Counted from the first letter of the stretch, positions 53,277 through 62,489 are shown. The stretch is 62,813 nucleotides of DNA from Sediminibacterium sp. (GCA_030726065.1 JANREK010000026.1:16146-78958), one strand, 5' to 3'. Notes: generated from the sequence alone by a model not told the origin. Made by a program: numbers and translations.

Positions 53277-54251
53277 ATGAGCAAAGGACCTGTTTCTCAA
53301 TTTATAGAACATCATTATAGACACTTTAATGCTGCTGCTTTAGTGGATGCCGCTAAAGGATATGAAAGCCATTTATTAGAAGGCGGAAAAATGTTGGTGA
53401 GTTTGGCAGGTGCCATGAGTACTGCAGAATTAGGTATTAGTTTGGCGGAAATGATACGTCAGGATAAAATTGCCATCATTAGTTGTACTGGTGCCAACTT
53501 GGAGGAGGATGTGATGAACCTAGTAGCGCATAGTCATTATAAGCGTGTTCCTAACTATCGTGATTTAACCCCACAGGATGAGTGGGATTTATTAGAGAAC
53601 CATTATAATCGTGTTACAGATACTTGTATTCCTGAAGAAGAAGCTTTCAGAAGATTACAAAAGCATATTGTGAAGTTTTGGAAACAAGCACAAGTAAAAG
53701 GGGAGCGTTATTTTCCGCATGAATTTATGTATCAAGTTATTTTGAGCGGTGAGTTAGAACAATATTATGAAATTGATCCTATGGATAGCTGGATAGTGGC
53801 TGCTGCTAAAAAGAATATTCCAATTGTGGTGCCAGGTTGGGAAGATAGTACCACCGGAAATATTTTTGCGAGCTATGTAATTAAAAATGAATTAAAAGCG
53901 AGTACGGTTAAAAATGGTATTGAATATATGGTGGAACTCACCGAGTGGTATCGTGCAAATAGTGGCGGTAAGGGTGTTGGGTTTTTCCAAGTGGGTGGCG
54001 GTATCGCAGGCGATTTCCCAATATGCGTAGTTCCAATGATGTACCAGGATTTAGAATGGCATGATGTTCCGTTTTGGAGTTACTTCTGTCAAGTAAGTGA
54101 TAGCACTACTTCCTACGGTTCTTATTCAGGTGCTGTTCCCAATGAAAAAATTACCTGGGGTAAATTAGATATTCATACCCCTAAGTTTATTGTGGAAAGT
54201 GATGCCACCATTGTGGTGCCATTGATATTTGCTTATATACTTGGGCAATAG
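53277..54251 (+). CDS. Deoxyhypusine synthase-like protein
   Basis: A 324-residue protein of the deoxyhypusine synthase superfamily. Visible blocks: LEGGKMLVSLAGAMSTAELGISLAEMIRQ, ISCTGANLEEDVMN (NAD binding), YEIDPMDSWIVAAAKKNIPIVVPGWEDST, and SGAVPNEKITWGKLD with the Lys that carries the aminobutyl intermediate (Lys296). Bacteria lack eIF5A, so the true reaction is probably another spermidine-dependent aminobutyl transfer, as in homospermidine synthesis; not proven. Single gene with its own promoter. Confidence 0.93.
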   Translation: MSKGPVSQFIEHHYRHFNAAALVDAAKGYESHLLEGGKMLVSLAGAMSTAELGISLAEMIRQDKIAIISCTGANLEEDVMNLVAHSHYKRVPNYRDLTPQDEWDLLENHYNRVTDTCIPEEEAFRRLQKHIVKFWKQAQVKGERYFPHEFMYQVILSGELEQYYEIDPMDSWIVAAAKKNIPIVVPGWEDSTTGNIFASYVIKNELKASTVKNGIEYMVELTEWYRANSGGKGVGFFQVGGGIAGDFPICVVPMMYQDLEWHDVPFWSYFCQVSDSTTSYGSYSGAVPNEKITWGKLDIHTPKFIVESDATIVVPLIFAYILGQ

Positions 54252-54270
54252 TTTCCCAAAACGTTAACCA

Positions 54271-54360
54271 TTGAACTTAGAAAAAATACTGAATTATTTT
54301 CCTCTCCGCTCACTTCGTTCAATGTTCGTCAAATAATTGTATTTATTTCTAAGTCCAATT
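54271..54360. repeat. Long imperfect inverted repeat between convergent genes
   Basis: About 30 bp at 54271-54300 (ATTGAACTTAGAAAAAATAC and on) is the near reverse complement of 54332-54360 (ending TTTCTAAGTCCAAT), with a few mismatches and a two-base offset. The roughly 31-nt loop is pyrimidine-rich with CGCTCACTTCGTTC. Part of a three-hairpin intergenic region. Confidence 0.7.
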
Positions 54361-54367
54361 AAGTAAA

Positions 54368-54396
54368 TCGGCGCCCTCGTTTATGGGGGGCGCCGA
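54368..54396. other. GC-rich hairpin without a T tract
   Basis: TCGGCGCCC (54368-54376) pairs exactly with GGGCGCCGA (54388-54396). It stands out in a very AT-rich background. No T run follows on either strand, so it is not a standard intrinsic terminator. Confidence 0.7.
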
Positions 54397-54417
54397 AACA
54401 ATTATAAGAAAAACATT

Positions 54418-54451
54418 AAAATGGGCCTTAAATTTCAGTAAGGCCCATTTT
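54418..54451 (-). terminator. Terminator after the second M28 peptidase gene
   Basis: AAAATGGGCCTTA (54418-54430) pairs perfectly with TAAGGCCCATTTT (54439-54451) over an 8-nt loop, two bases past the stop codon at 54454. The stem itself ends in four T on either strand, so it may work for both converging genes. Confidence 0.85.
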
Positions 54452-54453
54452 AA

Positions 54454-56004
54454 TTATCTACCGGGCATATTCAATTTCAAATCTCTCTTCAACATATCCT
54501 CTCTTTGTATCATTTCACATGCAGTATGATAAATCATCAACACTCTTTTTTGCATTAAGTCAAAATTGATTTTCTCAATCGTATCCGTTGGTTTATGGTA
54601 ATCCGATTGCAACATACCATCATAAAAGAATAGGATAGGAACGCCTTTGCGTGCAAAGTTATAATGATCGCTGCGATAGTAAATTCTGTTTTTATCATTC
54701 GGATCGTCAAACTTATAATCCAAAATAATATTACTAGATGCTTTATTTGCTGCTTCATTGATAATTGGCAAATCAGTACTTAATTTATCATGACCAATAA
54801 CATAAACATAGTTTAAAGAATCAGCTGTTAAACGCTCTGTATCAACGCGACCAACCATATCAATATTTAAATCAACAGTTGTTTTATCCAATGGGAAAAT
54901 AGGATGCTCTGAATAGTATTCCGAACCCCATAAGCCTTTCTCTTCGCCACTTACAGCCATAAATACAATCGTGCGTCTTGGTTGTTTTCCTTTTTTTGCA
55001 GCTGCTGCAAATGCTTCTGCAATTTGCATTACGCCAACTGTACCTGAGCCATCATCATCAGCGCCATAATAAATAACATCCCCTCTTTTACCTAAGTGAT
55101 CATAATGACTTGTAATCATTACATACTCCTCTTTTTTATCAGTACCTGGAATGATGCCAATAACATTACTGCTTTCTACATTTTCAGTTACTTTTTTTGC
55201 AGCAATATTAATTGCAACAGGGTAGTTTGCTTTTTTAATATCCTTAAAATCAGCAACAATTAATTTACCTGTACTAACTATAGGTGTAATATTTGCAGCC
55301 ACATCGGGTGAAATAGTAGCCGATAAAAAACCAGCAGCGGTCGTATTTGCTTTAAAATACATGCCCCCTTTGGTTTCTGTGGTCGATTTTTTAGGAAAGT
55401 CAGGAGTAATAATCAATATACCTGCAGCACCTTTTGTGGAGGCAGTTCTTGTTTTAGCATAGGGAGATGTTGGATTATTAAACATGCCTCTTCCTCCAGC
55501 ACTAGCTGTTGGCGCAGATCCGCCGCCATCCAATACCACGACTAATTTCCCTTTTATTTCTAAATTTTCATAGTCGTTTATATTTTTGCTTGGGTCAACG
55601 ATGCCATAACCAGCGAATACCACTTCAGTAAAATTCCAATCGCCACTTCCAATGCCTTGTAAGGAAAAGTTGAAATCTTTATCCCATTCAAAAGTTTTGC
55701 CAGCAACCACTAATTTTTTTTCTACAAGTACATCTTGATATACTGGATATACTTGTTGGTAGCTTTGACCATTACCTGGCTGCAAGCCCATTCTTTTAAA
55801 TTCTGATTCAATATAAGCAGCCGCTCTTTTTTGACCTGGCGTTCCTGTTTCTCTGCCTTCCATTTCTGCACTAGCAATCACAGAAAGCTTTTGTTTTAGT
55901 CCTTCCGTAGTGATTACTTTCCCAAATTTTGTTAGCGTATTGGTTGTTTGAGCAAAAATAATATTACTCATCAATAACAATAAAACCCAAATCATTTTTT
56001 TCAT
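54454..56004 (-). CDS. M28-family zinc peptidase with PA-domain insertion
   Basis: A 516-residue secreted peptidase with a Sec signal (MKKMIWVLLLLMSNIIFAQ). The M28 core has SHYDHLG (about 299-305), YGADDDGSGT, SGEEKGLWGSEYY, NIDMVGR and QSDYHKPTDT, giving the full zinc and catalytic set; a protease-associated domain lies in the middle (about 130-250). Unlike the M28 protein at 8490, it has no PDZ domain. Likely digests exported peptides in the periplasm or outside. Confidence 0.93.
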   Translation of the reverse strand: MKKMIWVLLLLMSNIIFAQTTNTLTKFGKVITTEGLKQKLSVIASAEMEGRETGTPGQKRAAAYIESEFKRMGLQPGNGQSYQQVYPVYQDVLVEKKLVVAGKTFEWDKDFNFSLQGIGSGDWNFTEVVFAGYGIVDPSKNINDYENLEIKGKLVVVLDGGGSAPTASAGGRGMFNNPTSPYAKTRTASTKGAAGILIITPDFPKKSTTETKGGMYFKANTTAAGFLSATISPDVAANITPIVSTGKLIVADFKDIKKANYPVAINIAAKKVTENVESSNVIGIIPGTDKKEEYVMITSHYDHLGKRGDVIYYGADDDGSGTVGVMQIAEAFAAAAKKGKQPRRTIVFMAVSGEEKGLWGSEYYSEHPIFPLDKTTVDLNIDMVGRVDTERLTADSLNYVYVIGHDKLSTDLPIINEAANKASSNIILDYKFDDPNDKNRIYYRSDHYNFARKGVPILFFYDGMLQSDYHKPTDTIEKINFDLMQKRVLMIYHTACEMIQREDMLKRDLKLNMPGR

Positions 56005-56030
56005 TGATGTAAATTTGATGATAATTAAGC

Positions 56031-56480
56031 TCAGCTAATTTTAGTTACCCTATTCTGATGTCTGCCACCTTCAAATGCAGTGGTCATAAAAATTTCAAGC
56101 ATTTCTTTTGCTAATTCAATAGGCACATATCTTGCAGGAATGCAAATTACATTTGCGTTATTGTGAGAGCGTGTAAACTCAGTTACTTCCAATCTCCAAC
56201 ATAAGCCTGCTCTAATCCCTTCATGTTTATTGGCTGTCATTGCTACGCCATTGGCAGTGCCACAGAACAAGATGCCAAATGCAGCTTCTCCTGTTTCAAC
56301 ACTTGTTGCAGTAGGATGTGCGAAATCAGGATAATCAACGGAGTCAGTGGTATAGGTACCAAAGTCCTTTGTGGTGTATCCTTTTTCATGCAACCAAGAA
56401 ATAATTTCATTTTTATATTGTACCCCTGCATGGTCAGCGCCTAATGCAATAGGTTTTGAAGCATCAAACATGTATGACAT
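56031..56480 (-). CDS. rpiB: Ribose 5-phosphate isomerase B
   Basis: Interconverts ribose 5-phosphate and ribulose 5-phosphate in the pentose phosphate pathway. The 149-residue RpiB/LacA/LacB-fold protein shows ALGADHAGVQYKNEI, SVDYPDFAHP, the catalytic Cys in GILFCGTANGVAM and RSHNNANVICIPARYV. Relatives begin near MFDxSKPI, so the ATG at 56471 is as likely as the one at 56480. It follows tatC on the minus strand by 40 bp. Confidence 0.93.
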   Translation of the reverse strand: MSYMFDASKPIALGADHAGVQYKNEIISWLHEKGYTTKDFGTYTTDSVDYPDFAHPTATSVETGEAAFGILFCGTANGVAMTANKHEGIRAGLCWRLEVTEFTRSHNNANVICIPARYVPIELAKEMLEIFMTTAFEGGRHQNRVTKIS

Positions 56481-56520
56481 AAAAAATTGTTTTGTATTAA
56501 AGCTTTATTGTTTGTCTAGG

Positions 56521-57375
56521 TTAATCCCATTCTTCGTCTTCTGAGTTTTTCACTGATTTATGTGCCCATCTTGAAACAAAAATACTAAACTCAAATAGGG
56601 TGTACAATGGTATAAATACAATTAATTGACTATACCAATCAGGACTCGGTGTAATAAATGCGGCAACAATTAAAATAATGACTGCTGCGTATTTACGTGT
56701 TGTCGATAAAAATTTGGGTGTAATGATACCAATCTTAGTCAATAGAAATACAATAACAGGTAACTCAAATGCAATACCACATCCTAATATTAAGTTGGTT
56801 AAATTATTCAAGTAGTCTGCAAAAGTAGGGATCGTAGTAATGACGCCTTTGGTACCTAATTGAAAGCTAGCTAAGAAATTAAAAGTGAAAGGACCTAAAA
56901 CGAAAAAACCAAATGCGGCACCCAAAAAGAAATAGAAGGAAACCCAAAAAATCATGAACCTGGTATTCTTTAATTCCTTTTCCTTTAATGCTGGTTTAAT
57001 AAAAGCCCATATTTGATAAAATACGAATGGGAATGCAATAATGATTCCTCCGACAAAGGCCATACTAATACTACTTAAAAACTGACCACCAAAGGTGGTG
57101 CTTTGCATGGAAACTTTTACTGGAGGCATACAAAGGGAATCACCTAACTGCAAAAAATGACTCAATTGACAAAAAATACGGTAGGTAATAAAATCAGGAT
57201 TGATTGGGCCAGTGATCACATTGTCCATAATCCAATCACGATAAATGAATAGCACTAATGAGGCAATCAATACGGCGGATAGAGAGCGAACAATAGTACC
57301 TCTTAAAACTTCCAGATGATCGATGAAAGTCATCTCTGAATTATCGCTGTTGCTAAAACGGTCAAATAGTGCCAT
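56521..57375 (-). CDS. tatC: Sec-independent protein translocase TatC
   Basis: The receptor subunit of the twin-arginine translocase, recognising RR signal peptides at the inner membrane. The 284-residue protein has the usual six membrane segments and the family motifs MTFIDHLEVLRGTIVRSL at the N-terminus and FVFYQIWAFIKPALKEKE in the second cytoplasmic region. A longer first periplasmic loop (about 55-95) is seen, as in other Bacteroidota. No tatA is adjacent. It would export the RR-signal proteins at 37-42 kb. Confidence 0.96.
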   Translation of the reverse strand: MALFDRFSNSDNSEMTFIDHLEVLRGTIVRSLSAVLIASLVLFIYRDWIMDNVITGPINPDFITYRIFCQLSHFLQLGDSLCMPPVKVSMQSTTFGGQFLSSISMAFVGGIIIAFPFVFYQIWAFIKPALKEKELKNTRFMIFWVSFYFFLGAAFGFFVLGPFTFNFLASFQLGTKGVITTIPTFADYLNNLTNLILGCGIAFELPVIVFLLTKIGIITPKFLSTTRKYAAVIILIVAAFITPSPDWYSQLIVFIPLYTLFEFSIFVSRWAHKSVKNSEDEEWD

Positions 57376-57446
57376 AGGTCAATTACAATGAGGGCTAAAG
57401 TTAAGGTTTAATAGGGAAAATGGAAGGCCAAAACTTAAAAATAATA

Positions 57447-58682
57447 CTAGTGTATTTTAATTTTTATCTTTTCTATTCGGGTATCGCTTACAGCCAATAT
57501 TTCGGCATCAAAATGGCTTAAATGTATCACCTGACGTAGTTTTGGAATGGCTTCGTTTTTGTGGATTAAATAACCACTCAGGGTTTCGGCGCTGTCTGCT
57601 GAGAAGTCTATACCATATTTTTCATATAGGTAGTCAAGTTCCAGTCGGCCGCTAAAAACATATTCGGTATCAGATAATTTTTTCTCTAAAAATTCTTGTT
57701 CATCATATTCGTCATCAATTTCACCAAAAATCTCCTCTAATACATCCTCCATAGTAACAATGCCTGCGGTGCCTCCAAATTCATCCACTACCCAAGCAAT
57801 ACTTTTCCGCTTTTTTGAGAATAGGTTGATTAAATCAGCGGCATTCATACTTTCTGGAACTAGTGGTATAGTATGAAGTATGCTTGCAATTGAGGCAGGC
57901 TTTTTAAATAAGTCTAACTGATGTACATAGCCAACAATGGTATCTAAAGTATCATCGTATACAATTAACTTACTCAATTTTGTTTCCATAAAAATTTCAG
58001 TAAGTGATTCGATGGTGGTTTGTAAATCAACACCTACAATTTCTGTGCGCGGCACCAAACATTCTCTAATTTTTATATCTGGAAGACTAAGTGCGTTTTC
58101 AAATAAATCGGTATTTAATTCTTGTTGTTCTTTTTGGTCTTTTGATTGTTGTACAAAGTGCGCCAAATCAACTTTGGTGAATGCTTCTTTTTTATTGACC
58201 AATCTTACTTGAAACAAATTACGCAAAACCCATTGGGCCAAGTTGACGAGTAGTAGGGTAAGGGGTCTGAATAAAATATGAAAAAAATTAGCTAGGGGTG
58301 CAAATGTATTGATCATGGAGGCTGCCCTTGCTTTAAATATTGCTTTGGGCCCTAGTTCACCAATTAATAAAATGACAAGTGTTGATAGTATGGTGTTTCC
58401 TAATAATACAGAATAGTTGCCTGGGTTAAAATGATTCCAAATAAGTAAGTCAAGTATTTCTTCAAACAAAATTCCAAATACAATTAATGAAATATTTAAT
58501 CCGACTAAGCAGGTGCCTATAAATTGTGTGGGTTCAGCTAAAAATTTAGCAATAATTTTTCCTGATCGTCCGCCTTGTTTTTTCTTAAGTTCTAAGCTTA
58601 AACGATTCGCACTTACAAATCCTATTTCATATCCTGAAAAGAATCCAATGAGTGCAAGTGAAGCGATAATAGCGAATAACAT
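57447..58682 (-). CDS. CNNM/CorC-type membrane protein with CBS domains
   Basis: A 411-residue protein of the hemolysin C / CorC family: N-terminal DUF21 membrane domain (GFFSGYEIGFVSANRLSLELKKKQGGRSGKI), a CBS pair (about 195-320, with CLVPRTEIVGVD and FGGTAGIVTMEDVLEEIFGEIDDEYD) and a C-terminal CorC_HlyC domain. Probably a magnesium or cobalt transport or regulatory protein. The gliding protein GldE has the same architecture, and sequence alone cannot exclude it. Confidence 0.9.
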   Translation of the reverse strand: MLFAIIASLALIGFFSGYEIGFVSANRLSLELKKKQGGRSGKIIAKFLAEPTQFIGTCLVGLNISLIVFGILFEEILDLLIWNHFNPGNYSVLLGNTILSTLVILLIGELGPKAIFKARAASMINTFAPLANFFHILFRPLTLLLVNLAQWVLRNLFQVRLVNKKEAFTKVDLAHFVQQSKDQKEQQELNTDLFENALSLPDIKIRECLVPRTEIVGVDLQTTIESLTEIFMETKLSKLIVYDDTLDTIVGYVHQLDLFKKPASIASILHTIPLVPESMNAADLINLFSKKRKSIAWVVDEFGGTAGIVTMEDVLEEIFGEIDDEYDEQEFLEKKLSDTEYVFSGRLELDYLYEKYGIDFSADSAETLSGYLIHKNEAIPKLRQVIHLSHFDAEILAVSDTRIEKIKIKIH

Positions 58683-58696
58683 AAAAAATTAATTTA

Positions 58697-59686
58697 CTAG
58701 TACTCTGGTAACTTTGGTTTGGTTTCCACAATACCCTCTATTTGTTCCATAATTTCGGGCGTTAATAAAGCGGCAGTATCGAGTGCAGTTAAATTATCTA
58801 AAAGTTGCGCTTTACTTGTCGCTCCTAAAATAGCAGTGGTGACATTTGGGTTTTTGATACACCATGCAATGCTTAAAGATGCAGTGCTTACTTTAAGCGC
58901 TTTTGCAATAGCACCCAATTGTTGTACTTTATTTATTTTTTCTTGCATTAACCAACGGTCTCTTAACCACTCAAAACCTTCCATTTGGAATCTTGATCCC
59001 TCAGGTATGCCATCGTTGTATTTGCCTGTTAGCAATCCTGCTGCTAAAGGGCTCCAAATGGTGGTGCCTAATCCTACATTTTTATATATTTCTAGATATT
59101 CTGCATCCACTTTACTTCGCTCAAATAAATTATACTGTGGTTGTTCGATCGCTGGTCCAATGAGTCGATAGGCTTCTGCAATTCGGTGTGCTTCCATAAT
59201 TTCAACACCGCTCCACTCACTAGTTCCCCAATATAAAATTTTACCTTGCTGTATCAATGTGTTCATTGTTTGAACAACTTCGGCAATCGGCATTTTTTTA
59301 TCTGGACGATGACAAAAATATAAATCTAAATAATCAGTTTGTAATCTTTGTAATGCTTCATGACAAGCCTCGGTTAAATGCTTTCTGCTTAAACCAGTTT
59401 GATTGGGTTTGTTTTCCTTCCCTCTCCATCCAAAATAAGCTTTGGAAGATAATACTATGGAAGTTCGATCCCAGTTTTTTTTACTTAAAACGCGCCCCAT
59501 CATTTTTTCACTTTCTCCAGCAGCATACACTTCGGCATTATCAAAAAAATTAACGCCTTGCTCATAGGCAATACCCATGAGCTCGTCGGCTATTTTGTCG
59601 TCAATTTGTTTATGAAAGGTGACCCAGCTTCCAAAGCTTAGTGTACTTAATTGCAACCCGGTTGTACCCATGTATCTGTATTCCAT
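58697..59686 (-). CDS. Aldo/keto reductase, Kv-beta-like
   Basis: A 329-residue NADPH-dependent aldo/keto reductase. YRYMGTTGLQLSTLSFGSWVTF, the catalytic Asp-Tyr in FFDNAEVYAAGESE, Lys in LSSKAYFGW and His in DLYFCHRPDK complete the tetrad; the NADP end AILGATSKAQLLDNL is clear. Its closest type is the potassium-channel beta-subunit/YghZ group. It sits between lptC and the CorC gene with gaps of 7 and 14 bp, but has no obvious link to LPS export. Confidence 0.94.
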   Translation of the reverse strand: MEYRYMGTTGLQLSTLSFGSWVTFHKQIDDKIADELMGIAYEQGVNFFDNAEVYAAGESEKMMGRVLSKKNWDRTSIVLSSKAYFGWRGKENKPNQTGLSRKHLTEACHEALQRLQTDYLDLYFCHRPDKKMPIAEVVQTMNTLIQQGKILYWGTSEWSGVEIMEAHRIAEAYRLIGPAIEQPQYNLFERSKVDAEYLEIYKNVGLGTTIWSPLAAGLLTGKYNDGIPEGSRFQMEGFEWLRDRWLMQEKINKVQQLGAIAKALKVSTASLSIAWCIKNPNVTTAILGATSKAQLLDNLTALDTAALLTPEIMEQIEGIVETKPKLPEY

Positions 59687-59693
59687 CTTTTAT

Positions 59694-60287
59694 TTATTTA
59701 GGGGTTATTCCACTGCTATCACTAATGATGGCAAAGCTGTTGGATTGTGGCTTGAATATGTGAATATCGGTTAAATTTTGGTTGGCTTCAAATCCCTTAC
59801 CATAAATTTTTGCAACGGGGTTGTGTTGTTTGACAATAACATCCTTGTCCGTATGGAAGGTATTGGTATTTTGGTCCCAATACATTTCTTCCGACCATAA
59901 AGTGTCGCCTAAAATATTATAAACCACCACATTATCACGTAAAAAAACTTTATTTTCCGCTTCAATATAATTGGCATAATTGGCAGTCAGCTTGCTTTCA
60001 ACCACTAAGCTGTCTTTGTAAAAATCAACTTTGAGGGTAGCTGGAAATTCAATCATTTTACCACTATCCAATAAGTATTTATTCATGAGTGGTGCCATTA
60101 ATTTGGCGCTAACCTTTCCATCATTGCTAATATATATTGCCACATCCTTACCAACATCAATACCCCCTGCTTTTGAACCCAAGGCCTTCACTTCATTGAC
60201 ATTGTTTTCGCAAGCTATAAAAAAAATGCAGCTACTTACACAAGCAACTGCTATTTTAAAATAGATATGTGATGAAATATTAATCAT
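59694..60287 (-). CDS. lptC: LPS export periplasmic protein LptC
   Basis: Part of the LptB2FGC-A bridge that carries lipopolysaccharide from inner to outer membrane. The 197-residue protein has an N-terminal hydrophobic segment ending in a lipobox-like FIAC, then the LptC/YrbK beta-jellyroll: EFPATLKVDFYKDSLVVESKLTANYANYIEAENKVFLRDNVVVYN, ETLWSEEMYWDQNTNTFHTDKDVIV-like region and GKGFEANQNLTDIHIFKPQ. I take the ATG at 60287, which overlaps the previous gene's stop by 8 bp. Confidence 0.9.
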   Translation of the reverse strand: MINISSHIYFKIAVACVSSCIFFIACENNVNEVKALGSKAGGIDVGKDVAIYISNDGKVSAKLMAPLMNKYLLDSGKMIEFPATLKVDFYKDSLVVESKLTANYANYIEAENKVFLRDNVVVYNILGDTLWSEEMYWDQNTNTFHTDKDVIVKQHNPVAKIYGKGFEANQNLTDIHIFKPQSNSFAIISDSSGITPK

Positions 60288-61665
60288 ATTTACGTTTGTT
60301 GAACCAAATATCACTTAAGCTATATCCTAAAGTAAATTGTATAAAATTTTCATTAAAATTATTCACGTTTGTGCCTCTTTTTCCAAACTGCATTGCTAAG
60401 TTGATCAAAGTATATTGATAATCATAGGAGCGGTATTTACGAATTGGCAATCCTAAACCTAAAGTAACTCCAGAAACTTTTAAACCATTATTATCAATGT
60501 TGGCATAATCCTTACCATTAAAATATCCGACACGATAAGTAACGGTTGACCAATAGCTTTCATATTTAGTAGGATTAGGGCAATATTGTCCACCTAGTCG
60601 CACCATCCATGAATTAGAAAGGATATCCTCTTGTCCATAAAATGCATAATTATTTTTCCATGCAGCTCCGCTAAATTCAAGTCCAATTACCCAATTATCA
60701 TAAATGGCTCTTGGGCTAACTTCTTTTTTATGAAGTGCAATTCCAAAGCTATAAACGCCTGGCACCTTAATTGTTCCACCCAAGTTGGATTGTAATGAAA
60801 CAGTATCTATAGGTAAATCAGAAGTGGAAGTATATACAACGGTAGATCTTAGAATATCTTGTTTCCCATTTAATTTTTGATTAAAATTATAAGTAGCACC
60901 ATAACTAATACTGTATTCAGTTTTGTCACTAGGAATTTTACCTGCAACAGTTTTAATTGCAAACTCACCTTGTATACCCGTATTTAAAAATAGGCCCGAA
61001 AAAATGGTATTGGTACTGGATAAAGATTGGTAATAATAAGTTGAATCGGTATTGTATAAAAATGATTTTCTGGTCTCAATATTTTTGCGTCCAAAATTAA
61101 CACCGGTATTAAAACCAAAACTAATATTTTTCCAAGTTTTACCTACCCCAAAAAATAGTTGATTTAAACCGCCATCTCCTTTGTAATTATTAAGGATGGA
61201 GTCTCCTGTTGCTTTTAAATAACTAATCTCATTAACAGAATAATTGATTTGCGAAAGGGGCCTTAATCCAAAAGCCATTCCTATTTTTTTAGCTTTATTA
61301 ATGGGTACGCCAATAGCTAAATAATTAGGAGACATATAGTTTGACTTTTCTCTTCCAACAGGCGCTGCTCTTTTCAATGTATTGCTATTGATATTAATAC
61401 CTATATCGAAGGTGGTTAGGTAGATGCTACCATAGGATGCTGGATTGTTAAAATTCACACTTTGACCATAGCTGCCATTCATACTGCTGGTGTATGCGGT
61501 TGTAAAACCACCCATTCCTTGACTTGCCGCATTTTGGTTATTGAACACTTCATTTCCTAGACCATATCTGGAAAAGGGAGAATTAATTTGAGCCTGAGTG
61601 GGGGTTAAAAAACACACTAAACCTATGATAGGCATTAACCTAGTTATTTTTTTCGCAAATAGCAT
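60280..61665 (-). CDS. Outer membrane beta-barrel protein
   Basis: A 461-residue protein with a signal peptide (ending TPTQAQ), then INSPFSRYGLGNEVFNNQNAASQGMGGFTTAY, a start common to a conserved Bacteroidota barrel family related to FadL/PorV-like transporters. Alternating aromatic strands run to the end. Function unknown; its place between coaX and lptC, with overlaps at both ends (26 bp with coaX, 8 bp with lptC), recurs in relatives and suggests a link with the envelope. Confidence 0.82.
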   Translation of the reverse strand: MLFAKKITRLMPIIGLVCFLTPTQAQINSPFSRYGLGNEVFNNQNAASQGMGGFTTAYTSSMNGSYGQSVNFNNPASYGSIYLTTFDIGININSNTLKRAAPVGREKSNYMSPNYLAIGVPINKAKKIGMAFGLRPLSQINYSVNEISYLKATGDSILNNYKGDGGLNQLFFGVGKTWKNISFGFNTGVNFGRKNIETRKSFLYNTDSTYYYQSLSSTNTIFSGLFLNTGIQGEFAIKTVAGKIPSDKTEYSISYGATYNFNQKLNGKQDILRSTVVYTSTSDLPIDTVSLQSNLGGTIKVPGVYSFGIALHKKEVSPRAIYDNWVIGLEFSGAAWKNNYAFYGQEDILSNSWMVRLGGQYCPNPTKYESYWSTVTYRVGYFNGKDYANIDNNGLKVSGVTLGLGLPIRKYRSYDYQYTLINLAMQFGKRGTNVNNFNENFIQFTLGYSLSDIWFNKRKYD

Positions 61666-62365
61666 AAAGTCCTTTATATATTAAATTTTGGTCGGCAAAT
61701 ATCCTCTTTTTTATGTGAGGTACAAAATAACTAATATCGCCGCCGGTTAATAGCACGTTAAAGTTCCCATATTTATCGGCATAAGCGGTAATTATTCCGT
61801 CAATTTCAGCCGCCATACCTAAAATTACGCCACTTAATAGGTTGGTTTTAGTGTCATACCCAACCAATGGGAACTCGTTGGAGGCCTCAATAAGGGGTAA
61901 AAGGGCAGTTTGTTCGTGCATTGCCCTAAAACGCATCTGCATCCCTGGCGAAATGCTGCCCCCTAGAAATTCATGGGTAATATTGACAAAGTTGTAGGTA
62001 ATACAGGTGCCTAGGGATATGATTAAGTTGTGTTGCTTGGGATAAAGATCCACCGCTGCCGCTACAAGCGCAAGTCGATCAGCGCCAATGGTCTCTGGTT
62101 TGCCCACTGGGGTGGTGAAATTGATGAAAGAAGCGGGCCCTAAAAGATGAAATTTCGAATGCGCTGCTAAAAGGGTTTCAATAGCTTTGTCATGATGAAT
62201 GACAGATGATAAGATGGTTTTGTCAGGTTTAATTTCATGCAACAATGCTTGAATGGTTTCCAGATGGTCGTTTTCAATTACGCGCATTTCTAATAGCGCC
62301 TTATTTTTAAAAATAGCCGCTTTTAATCGGGTATTGCCAAAATCAAAACAAATGGTAACTGACAT
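61640..62365 (-). CDS. coaX: Type III pantothenate kinase
   Basis: First step of coenzyme A synthesis, phosphorylating pantothenate. The 241-residue ASKHA-fold protein has the phosphate motif FDFGNTRLKAAIF (DxGNT), the central GADRLALVAAAVDLYP and LIISLGTCITYNFV, and GGSISPGMQMRFRAMHEQTALLP. Type III kinases need a monovalent cation and are not feedback-inhibited. First gene of a minus-strand run through lptC. Confidence 0.95.
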   Translation of the reverse strand: MSVTICFDFGNTRLKAAIFKNKALLEMRVIENDHLETIQALLHEIKPDKTILSSVIHHDKAIETLLAAHSKFHLLGPASFINFTTPVGKPETIGADRLALVAAAVDLYPKQHNLIISLGTCITYNFVNITHEFLGGSISPGMQMRFRAMHEQTALLPLIEASNEFPLVGYDTKTNLLSGVILGMAAEIDGIITAYADKYGNFNVLLTGGDISYFVPHIKKRIFADQNLIYKGLYAICEKNN

Positions 62366-62481
62366 TGAAATTATTGAATTTCAAATTTAAACCCTTTACT
62401 TGAAATGCGCTTTAAAAATTCAATTGGAATGTAAAATTTTCAAATATTGGGAGGGAATCCAAAAATGACTGAAATTGGGTA

Positions 62482-62489
62482 TAATTTCG
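62482..62489 (+). promoter_or_regulatory. Variant -7 promoter box (TAnnTTCG)
   Basis: TAATTTCG, 25 nt before the ATG at 62515, in the divergent gap with coaX. Same TTCG variant as before the gene at 4407. Confidence 0.35.

Noticed and set aside
57447..58682. Calling the CorC/CBS protein GldE
   Set aside because: Architecture agrees, but gldD and the usual neighbours are missing, so a generic call is safer.
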